In this document: one piece after another, positions 25,801-36,776 of the stretch
How positions within the stretch are numbered: the first letter of the stretch is position 1
Layout of the letters: every line of letters begins with the position of its first letter
Source: Ianthella basta
Lineage: Eukaryota > Porifera > Demospongiae > Verongiida > Ianthellidae
DNA length: 64,000 bases
Assembly: GCA_964019415.1 (NCBI GenBank)
Contig: OZ025868.1
Location: 14,332,991-14,396,990 of the forward strand
Direction: 5' to 3'
Notes under the pieces: model-generated
Seen by the model: only the letters and a program-made list of their open reading frames with translations
The model's database searches: none
Told to the model about the DNA's origin: nothing
Position numbers and translations under genes: made by a program

Positions 25801-28800
25801 TTTTTTTCTTTCCTTGGAGCTCTTCCAATGTCTCTTATTCTCTTTTATCTATGACTACAAACATGGATGCTACTAGCCACTGTCACCCTTTGTCATCTCA
25901 GTGTAATCTCCCATCTCCTGTAGCCTTTCTGCCACATTCCTGCGATACAAAAGACCTTGTAGATGTGTTTAAGTGTCCTACGGCCATACCATGCTGAATG
26001 CACCGGTTCTCATCTGATCACCGAAGTTAAGCAGCATTGGGCTGGGTTAGTACTTGGATGGGTGACCGCCTGGGAATACCCAGTGCTGTAGGTCTTTTTT
26101 CCTTTCCTCGGAACTCTTCCAATGTCCCTTATTCTCTTTTATCTATGACTACAAACATGGATGCTACTAGCCACTGTCACCCTTTGTCATCTCAGTGTAA
26201 TCTCCCATCTCCTGTAGCTATTCTGCCACATTCCTGCGATATAAAAGGCCTTGTAGATATGTTTAAGTGTCCTACGGCCATACCATGCTGAATGCACTGG
26301 TTCTCGTCTGATCACCGAAGTTAAGCAGCATTGGGCTGGGTTAGTACTTGGATGGGTGACCGCCTGGGAATACCCAGTGCTGTAAATCTTTTTTCTTTAC
26401 TTGGAACTCTTCCAATGTCCCTTATTCTCTTTTATCTATGACTACAAACATGGATGCTACTAGCCACTGTCACCCTTTGTCATCTCAGTGTGATCTCCCA
26501 TCTCCTGTAGCCTTTCTGCCACTTTAACCCTCTGTGAATCTGTACATAGCACCTGCTTGGCACTGTACACTCCTTGAAAGGTACCACTTGTCATGCCGTT
26601 TGGGCTTGCATACATTACATTCTGTGTCAGGAGGCTCTCCATGTGTTCTCCCTATTGTGCTGTGCAAATGAAGCTGACACCCTCTCCCGCACTACACCAG
26701 CCACTAGCCAGTTATTACATGACTAGCATTCCAGTGTGTCCTTAGTCTCGCGTAGCCCAGATCCTTTCCTTTTCGGTTATTGCACTATAGCCGGGTGGAA
26801 AGGGTCTGGGAGTTTTCTCAAGTGTAACTGCTCAATGTGCGTGGGAACCCTGACAAGGTGTGAATCTAACACCTCTTTGATGTGGTTCCACAAGTCGTCA
26901 TAAGCGAGTCAGCGAAAATGACACCGAGTGTTTGTGCGAGCGAAGACGAACTGGAACGAGAACGTATTACTGTGATAGTATGTGTGGCAGCAGCCGAAGC
27001 AGGGTTCCAAGATCTAAAGCCAGAGCAGATGCAAGCCATCTTAGAATTCATCGACGGTCGTGATATTTTCTTGTCGCTTCCTACTGGCTACAGTAAATCT
27101 CTTATTTACGGATTGCTGCCCTTGTCATTGAGCAAGATCCGAAAATACATCTGCCGCCGTTTGCAGTAGCTTACAGAAGTAGCAGTTCGCCATCTCAGTC
27201 TTCAATGCTATATAATTATACAGACATACAGGCGCATCTCCGGTGTAACACCTAACCAACACCTCTGAATTATCGTCCCACAATGGTGTTAAGTAAACAG
27301 TGGCTGTGCGTGGGTGGAACAGCTTGTGCTTAGGAAAACTCCCAGACACTTTCCTCCCTATTATGCAACAGCGGAAATGGAGGAAAGGGTCTGGGCTACG
27401 CAAGACTAGTGTGCCCTTCTTAAACTACTTTCTGAGGAAAACTCTGTGTCATACTCGTCCATTCAAAGCAACTTAGTTCCAATCTTGTGTCTCATGTGAA
27501 CTGTGTTGGACTGATTCAGTGATACCAGCAGCTGCAGTAGTGTAGGTTCCTGGTGTATGCTGGACTACTACATATGTATACAGACAATTTTATTAGAATG
27601 CATTTTGCATTTTCAGTACTATCATTTCACTGTTGTATTCTGGAATGCAATTATGTATGATTGCTGTTTACTTTTCCAGCTCGTCCAAGCCTTCAGTACC
27701 GTCAGTTCGGAAAGTTACTTTGGATCACTTGAAGAAGAGTTTGCCACCAAGCAAGATAGCAAGAGTGACAGAGGAGCGAGAGAGAGATGAGGTTTTGGTG
27801 CATGCACACACCACACACACTCACACACACACACACCACGCACGCACACACACACATGCACACACACACACACACATGCACACACACATGCACACATTCG
27901 TGCATGCTTACAAGCACCTATCCCCTTATGCTTGTAATGTTGTTACGTACATAGTTTATGACTGTTTTTTGCTATACGGAGATTTCGTGATTTTTACGTA
28001 GTCCCAATTGACATTTGCGCATTGCACTCGATCACGTGAGTAAAATATTGGAACGATAGGGTCACACGTGCCTGTGAGCCTATCGTTCCAATACTTTACT
28101 CACGTGATCGAGTGCAATGCGCAAATGTCAATTGTGACTAGAATTTGTGAAACCACTGTACTTATCTTTGCTGTATTATGCCTTTACTGCCCACCCCTAC
28201 CCCCCCCCCCCCCCCACACACACACATCAGGATGTAGTAGGAGAAGGAGTGAGCAAGCTAACCCTGGTAAGGTGGTGGAGTTGAGTGTGTCACTGAGTGC
28301 GGAGTGATCATGATCCATTTCATCCCTTTATGTAAATAGTGTATAAAAATTCCTTTAGAATTAAAGGGGATTTAGGAATGGCCAGCAGAAAAAGCATAGA
28401 AACAAGCAACAGTAACTCAACACCATGACGAACCACATTGCCATGAAGTTTGCAATGCATTCTAATTTTCTTGTAGCTACATGGGAGTAGCTAGCTAGGT
28501 ATTTGGGCCCATTTAGCTGCACAAGGAAATTAGGAATGCATAGCGAACTTCGTTCTTGAACACAGTGAGGTATAGCTTCTACCTAGCCACTCAGAAGTTT
28601 CAATTCGTTATGGTGCAAAGGAAGTGCTAGCTATTAATATTCCAAATAGCTGACAATTGTGCCAACACAATCTTAGCAAGAACAACATAGTGTATGTAGC
28701 TATTTTACTGTGAGTACAAATGTAGCTTGGAGCAATGTGTGCATTGAAGGATGCTGTAATACAGATGTGTAATGCCAAATTCACCCATAAGATGTGCAAC

Positions 28801-31800
28801 ATTAAGAAGCAAATCTCTTGGGATCTCAAGCTGTGATGGCTGAAATGAAGGATGTTTCCTTCGGACACAATGCACGGTGAAGTGGTAGTAAGTGTTCTCC
28901 ACTGCTGCTGTATTTCAGCTCTTTAGTGATGTACATAGTCTCTGTACTACCATCTGGTTTTGACTGGTTTCCATGGAAGTGATTGGTCGACAGAGGCATA
29001 GAGGAAGTACTAATTTAGCATAGTCCCTCCAAATCTTGTTTGGCTGGTTTGCATGAGTAGGATTGTTGGACAGAACCGTACCATTATAGAGGAAGTATGT
29101 GCTGGGGATGCTACATCATAATGAGTGTATTAATGCCATCTGAATTAACAAACAACTACAGACCAGTAGCCTGTAGTTGTTTGTTATTTCAGTTGTTTGT
29201 TATTTCAGTTGCTTGTTATTTCAGTTGTTTGTTATTTCAGTTGTTTGTTATTTCAGTTGTTTGTTATTTCATCCCTTAGCGGAATAACAGAATAGCGGAA
29301 TAAGGGATTTGGATATTAAAATGGTGGGCAACTCGTACGCAAACAAGTCTCACTGGCGTGTGCTTCTGCCCAGAAAGGTTCGAATTTTGAACGCCATGAA
29401 AGGAAATGGGTATATTGACAACTGCTTTAAAGTGGTTTGCACAAAAATGCTTTTTCAAATGAAATCAGCTGCTAATTGTAGTTTCCTCGCACAAAAAACT
29501 TGAGAAAGGCACCATACAACCCACTATCCACTCAATGGCAGAGTCGTCTGCCATTTTAACATCTAATTCCGTTATTCCGCTATTCCGCTATTCCGTTATT
29601 CCGTTATTCCGCCATTCCATTATTCCGTATTCCGTGTTTTAGTAATGCTCAGTAGCATAGGTGTTCTAAAAACAGCTCCAGTCAATCACAACTTGGTCAG
29701 ATGTATCTATGTATGAGTCAACCCCAAAGCACCCCTGTTCAGAATGTTTGTTTCATGTTGTCAGCTGGAGTTGTTTCATGACAACTGTGAGAACCACCAT
29801 ACAACGAAACAAACAAACTCCCTATTTTTTTTTCCATTCTCCATTCCCCGTTCCCTTCCTGCCATTCCTGGTTTTACAGGATCCCAGACTATGGTGCATC
29901 TGCATAAGCTACATAGCATTCAGCTGCCTTCTCATTTAACAGCTATAGCTAGCTAAGTGATTTGTGATCCATGTAGCTAGCTATCTGCTATCCGTGCTCT
30001 GGAGCTAGCTCATGATCATGTGTAGCACAATTGACAGTTGAAGCTAGCTACTCTCATGCATCAGCTAGCTAAGTGCAGTTTGCCATGTACTACGTCTGTG
30101 TGCTAATTCCATTGTAATAGCTAATTCTACAAATTGCCACATTGTGGAACAGTGAACACAAAATGAATATAGTGAGTAGCAAAGGAAATCAGTTGGTAAT
30201 ACATCAGCAAGACAGCTGTTTCATATATGCAAGCTACAGGAATAATCATGAAACAAAAGGCTGAGCAATAGCTAGTCAATTCACACCATTGTCTTTACCA
30301 ACTAGTACGTATGAGTGAATCCAGCTACGAAGAAATGATAACACACAACTCAGCTTGATAATGTTCACTTTCTGTTCTACCTTCATTCCTCAATTATGCC
30401 ATCTGGGTCTCTCTCCTGCTGTGGTCTTTCCCATGAGTAGTATACTTCCCTGTCATTATGTTTGTGGACTCCATGAATCTTTGCAATGCACTTCCGCACC
30501 ACTTTCCACCCCAAGTAGACTAGCAGACACACGGCTGGGAGGAGGACTAGGCTGAGGCGTATTACATCAGCCAACTGTGTCTGCCAATCAGAAGGGCCTG
30601 TCCAGTAGATGCCATACAATGTCATTGCATTGATGAGAGTGAGGAGGAGGAGGTTGGCTGTCTCCAGCCAGTTGTGTGTCTGGTTCTGAAATGGCTGCAC
30701 CAAGCAGTGGATGCCCATTATGGATGTCAGGCAAAGCTGAAAAATGGCTGCCCGGATCATCTTGTCAGAAACGAACGCAAATATACTCCAAATGACAACA
30801 CGATACACCAGGTAAATAGCTGCAAACATTTGAAAATGAGCTTTAAATCCTTTGTAGAAAGAGTCAAGGAAGGGCTTGATTCTCTGACAGCCAACAAAAT
30901 ACTTCTCCAAATGAACCGCCCTTAGGCACATCGGCACCACAGCATTGTAGAAGAGAAGCAAGGGGAGTACCATCAAAAGGGCTACCACAGCTATGGCAAT
31001 ACTGGCATAGGGTATATGGGAGATGCTCAGGTATTCTTCACTACCTTGTATGTGTGACCTCACACTATTGTCACTTGAAGTTGTATAAATGTCCTGCAGT
31101 GACAGCAGATTGAGGGAAAGCTGAATCAACTTTCCATAGCAGATGATGAGGATCGTGACAAAACCATCAACAGTGGGGTTATCTGGATTCACCAGAGTAT
31201 TGTTCCAGTGCCTGAAGCCCCTACGAGCTCTTCCCCAAGCACCTCTAAGGCAGGAGAAGCAGCATTCCTGCTGACGAATGAGAATGATGGCCAACAGAAG
31301 AGTGACAAGAAGAACCACTGGCTTACTGCCTTCTGCTGCTACGACCTCAAAGGCATTGGTGGCGGTAGGAAACATGCACACGTATCTCTTGACGTTTCCA
31401 AGGAAGTTGAGTTGCCAGATGTCATAAAACACTCCAATGGGGGGGTACATGTGCTTGTAGTCAATGCCCATTAGCAATGGAGGGAGTACCTGGCTGTAGA
31501 ACACCAGTGAGTGGAGCCATCCGTGTGTTATACTGAGCCTCGTGAAGAGAAGGAAGATGCAGAAGAGTACCAGTGGGACCACCTCCATGAGAAGAAACAG
31601 AACTACCCCACCCACTGCTCCACCTGCATCAGCAGGCAACCAGCACCGTACACATTCTACAAGCCCCATAGTGACAACTTGAGGGGAATACCTAGGAGAA
31701 CATTTTCCACAAAGTGTTCCTTCCCTCCCCTGCATGCAAAAAGGAAACACTCTTGTGTTGGTGACATTTAACTGTTGTAACTCAGCGGCACTTTGGTTAC

Positions 31801-34800
31801 AGTACCCCACAGGACAGTATCCAATTGCAAACCGGTCACTGTGGACACCAGCCCACATAAATGGATTCACTGTCAAGTTATTGCCAGTGCAAGCAATGAG
31901 TCCAGGGTAGGGAATCGATCCATTTATTGGACTGTTTCCACACTCACACATCATTGATTCATAGCTATAAAGTCTGCCAACTGGACATGGTATGAGTTTG
32001 TATGTTACCTCCTGCTTGAATAACTTTTGTCCCATATTCTGAAAAATGACTTTGGTCTCATTGTATTTTTTGCCAAGAGCTGTATTGTACCTCCATTTCC
32101 AGTGTGTGTGAGCCAGTTTGTGGTATTTGCATTCAAGTTTCTCGCACCAGGCTCAACAGAAGTCAAGAGGATGGTACCAATATTGACACCCAGATCATCT
32201 GTAGTGGATATGGGGACATTGACTGTCTCTCCAGAGTAAAATTGTTGTTCCTTTTTATCAAAGGTGAACCTGTCAACATCTGTGCTGATAGTACTGTTAT
32301 GGTAAACAGAGGTCTCACAAACACCGGGTTTGTAGGTGAAAACACTTCCCCATCGAAAGAGTTGTTTTGTAGCATTTGCCAAATACTCTGTGTCTACAGT
32401 TGAGTAGGGCCAGAGACATGGGATCAGTGATGTGGTGTATATGTCATTACCACGAAACCCGGCACAATTATTAGTAAACGTCACAGTGAAGTTCCAATCA
32501 TCAGGGCGTGCATAGTAATCAGCAGGCCTAAAGAAACAATTAAAGAAATACACGGCAATGTTGTTCCCCACATACTGGGCATAGATGGCACCTCCATACA
32601 AATCCGCCGAATTATTCTCAAAGTGCAGCTGGGCACCCCACCACACACGAAGGTATGCGTAACCCAACAACAACACTGCTCCTCCACGAATGCCTCTATT
32701 GTTAGTAAATGTCATCACCGAATCATTCATCACATCAATGCCAGTGACTACAGCTGCTAGGGCACTCCCCTCATTGCCGTCAAAGGAGGTATTCCCACAA
32801 AACTGAACAGGAAATGAATCAACATACACAATGCCCGTACCCTCGTAGCCATGTGTGTCTGTACTTGAGTAATTCCCTGCATTACTCATGAATGTGCAGC
32901 TGTCAAAGACAACAGTTGGCAGGACACCTTCAGTCACTGCAAGCCACGAGTGAAGGTTCACAGCTGCTCCAATAAGACCCCAATTATGTGTCCAGTTACA
33001 GTTGGTGAAGGAAATTGTATTAGTAGCCTTTGCTTGATTGGGTTCTCTGGCACTGTAGAAGGCAACACCTCCTCCAACCAGGCATTGATTGGAATTATAA
33101 GTGACATCAACAACCTGCACAGAATTGTACTCCGCAATTTCACTATCTAGTGCAATGAACCCTATTCGACTACCTCCACCTGTGCCATTGTTCTGGTAGT
33201 AGGTGTTCTTTGGTGGGCGGTAGCAACCGTTGTATGCAACTGTACCACCACTGTGCACAACACTGTTGTTACGGGTGTTATCTTGAAATTCTATGAACAC
33301 ACCACCACCCCATACTGCATTGTTGTACATGAACCGGGAAGAGTTAATGTTTATATTGTTTCCAGTGGCATTACCTTTGAAGAAGATGGACAGCCCACCC
33401 CCTCGACCAAATGCCTGGTGATCTAGTCCCTGGGGCTTAATGAATAAGGTGTTGGTTGAGATATCAGATGCAGTGTTGTTCTCAAACATGCAATCACTGA
33501 TAGTGTATTCTGAGTGGGAGTTGTAGCCTGCTGGGCGGTCACAGTTTGCATCCACCACTCCAGGATCACAATATGTAAACTCGACATAAAGGCCTGCCCC
33601 ACCTGGGTACTTGTCCGTCTCATTTTGAGGAACTTTGCTGTACTCAAATTTACAACTCTCAAATAACACCTTCCCAGCTACATTGTACAGAGTCACTCCC
33701 ACACCCGGACTGCTTTCAACACTTACTTCATCTAAAGTGAGTGAATGGACCCGTTCAAAGTAGAGAGCTGACCGGAAAAGAAGAGTCGTAGTGTTAGTGT
33801 CCTTGCTGGTGCTATTGTGAAGAGCTCCACAGCGTACAAACCGGAGGTTCATCAAGGTAATGTTGCTGCCTGTGAAGCCTAGTCCAGCGTCTGGCGACTC
33901 GCTGCAGTTGATAACAGCAGCAGCAGGTGACCAGTTGACTCCGCGAATCATTACATTCTCATAAACCAAGTTGAGTGCGCCACTCCCGCTAGAGAGGTCT
34001 TCTGGTTGCAAGTAGAACGTCCCATACAGTTCGATGCACACGGAAGAGCCATTGAAGTGCTGCGCCTCCTTCAAGGAATCGTTGAGGTAAGTAGTGGTGG
34101 TACTGTTATACAAAAAGTGGTGTTGGGCAGCAGAGCAGTCGAGAGCAGCGGGAGGGGTCTGGCCACTAGCGCAAGAGAACGGCTGCAGGACGCAACTGAA
34201 AAGTAGCAACATAAACTGGGCGAGACGTCCACAGGGCAGGCGCGGCATTGTGGCGCTGTACGTTTGCTGCGATTGGGCAAATGTACATATAATTAACGTT
34301 TGGAGCCATGCATGCAGCGTTTGAAGGTAGCCAGAGCAGCTCTAACCACCTACCAACGCAATAATGGTGTATGCATTGTACCTAAAGTACGTGAACTCTC
34401 TCGTTTGTTAATTATCTAAGTAGCTACTTACCTAAGTTCGAAGGCGCTTTGTATGGAGTGAGCCTGTTAGTAGCTTGCGGACTTGTGAAGCTCTATGCTC
34501 GCGTCTGTCGACGCGTGACTGTGCAGCTATGGATATGATCAGCAGACCTTCGCCACTTTAATTTATAGGGAGTCACCATGTTCACAATGTTGAAGCACGG
34601 AAGTAGGACGCACGTGACTAGATGTTGCGCAAGCACTCTTCGACGTATACGTACACTCTCGGAACGCTTAAGGCAGAGGGATTATAATGAGATGAATGAA
34701 AGGAGTACTTAAGGAGAGCGACATAAGAGATCGATCGATGATTTGCCGACTAGCTAGCTATGGCTAGCTACTGAGATAGCTAAGGTAACTGGTGGCTATC

Positions 34801-36613
34801 GTTAAATTTTGGTATGCTTGCAAGCCGATAGCATCTCCAGTTGTAATGCAGCGCTAGCTTTATGGTGGTATACAACCCTAGTAGCAATGTACCTTGGTGC
34901 ACATGTGTGCATGGGTGGGCTTGTAGCTATGTGTGAATGAAGAAATTGGTCCATGGAGTAGATATAGTATAGTGCATCAATTGTTCACTGTCATGCATGT
35001 GATGTGTAGAGCACGGTAGATACAGGATATTTGCATTCTGTGTGCAGTAGCTAGCTGAATAGGAAGGAATCGCATGTGCACCATCTCAGCAGTGTCCAAT
35101 ATAGAGACTACAGACAAAGGATATACAAATAAGACCAGGAGTAAATCATAATAATGTGACTACTTAATACTTAAATACTGTCACTATCAGATGGCTGCAA
35201 TGAAATATTCTGAAGGCACCTTCTCTTGATGCAGCACTGTTTGAGTTCGCCTGGACCACCAAATGTAGCCTTGTCCAAGCAAAACCGGCACCCACCACAA
35301 TCATCTGCTTGGCAGGCCTTGCAGTCTCCACACCTCTTATGTTTACGCTTCTGTCCTGTCTCACTTGTATGTCCTACTAGCGTCAAGGAGGATTGGCAAG
35401 TAGGGTGTTGGTGTTTCTCCATTTCCTACAAATAATGTACAACAGTAGTCATACATAGCACATGCATGCATGTGTGTTACTTGAAATAGACTATTAATAG
35501 TTGAATACCTTTCGAAGACGCTCAGCCTTTCTTCCAACTCTGTATCTTTGTCTGAAATCTGCTCTGTTTCGCCCCAGCCTACGATGTAAATGTGATTCTA
35601 GAGATGCATACACAGATGTCTTCTTTGACAGATTCATGTATTTCTTCTTGATGCGTCATGCCCGTTCCAGAAGAGACAGGGGTCTGAGAGCAAGTCCTTC
35701 GCTTGATGGTAATTCAGCTTTGAATATCTTAATCATCTCATGCAACTTTTCCAGCATGGTTTGAAGGTGCTCAGCGCTGCAGCAGGTGTGTGAGAGGATT
35801 TCAATTACTTTGGTGGCATTTAAGACCTTCCGACGTAATGCTCTTAATCTGTATTCAAGTGGGATAAGAACTATGCACATACTCACCCGGATTTGTGGAC
35901 TTGAAGGGCTAGCTTAAGTGGAGCTGTCTGTGGCTATAAGCATGGTGGTGTTGGGACCATGCTCTTGGTCACTCCACTCTTCATGCATTGCCAAAGAGTC
36001 ATCATCAGAACATATGAGGTCAAGTGGGTGATCTGGTAAGTTGTCAGCGATGGTTGGGCAGACAGCATCAAGTATACCCCTTTCTGTTCCAGTAACTCTG
36101 CCCACCTTGGTTTCTGCATACACACATGCATAGTGTACATACATGCACAAAAACATAAATGTGATCCCCTTTCCCTCCCCTCCCTTCCTCTCCCCCCTCT
36201 CATGCCCTCTCCCTTGCCTGCCCTTCCACCTCCCCCTCCCCTCCCCTCCCCTCTCCTTTCCCTCTCCCTTCCCTCCCCCTCCCCCTCCCATCCCCTCCCC
36301 TCCCCTCCCCTCCTCTTCCCTCCCCTACCCCTCCCATCCCCTCCCCTCCCCTCCCCTCCCCTCCCCTCCCCTCCCCTACCCCCTAGCCTCACACTGAGAT
36401 AACACTGCACATCCCAACTGACTGGTCGGCATCTGCTGGTCCTCCCACACATAGTCAGGTGGGGAGCATTGCCATGGCAACAACTGCAGAGGTAACCATG
36501 GAGAAGGAAGTGGATGAAGACACCTCAAAATGGAGGGAGGAGAGGGAGGAGACACTGAAACACATTCGAGAGAATAGTCTAACAGATGAAGGTACAGGGG
36601 GAACTCTCTGCAC

Positions 36614-36690
<77 letters not shown>

Positions 36691-36722
36691 TGTGTGCGCG
36701 CGTGTGTGTTGTGTGTCTGTAT

Positions 36723-36776
<54 letters not shown>

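Larger units (their letters stand above)
22453..26521 (+). repeat. Tandem 5S rDNA array, 14 units of about 294 bp
   Basis: Fourteen 120-bp 5S genes start at intervals of 292-294 bp, all on the plus strand, all inside RNPC3 intron 5. Each spacer (about 174 bp) starts with a T run (Pol III terminator) and carries a TATA-like TACAAAAG or TATAAAAG about 30 bp before the next gene. The last spacer breaks off at about 26521. Spacers are as similar between units as the genes, so the units are kept alike or are young. Confidence 0.97.

Noticed and set aside
22807-26291. Repeated 84-codon frame (starting GWVSTWMG) across the 5S array
   Set aside because: It reads through the 3' part of each 5S gene and its spacer. 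The repeat is explained by the rDNA unit, and there is no sign of protein-level selection.
22453-26521. CRISPR-like appearance of regular repeats
   Set aside because: The period is 294 bp, the repeated parts are 5S genes, and the spacers are also alike.
32033-32045. 12-base GT..AG intron joining the two frames of the beta-helix gene
   Set aside because: Far too short to be spliced, and removing 12 bases would not change frame.
35934-36452. Gly/Arg-rich 172-codon minus-strand frame
   Set aside because: A by-product of the CCCCT tract; only its 3' part could overlap the CXXC locus.
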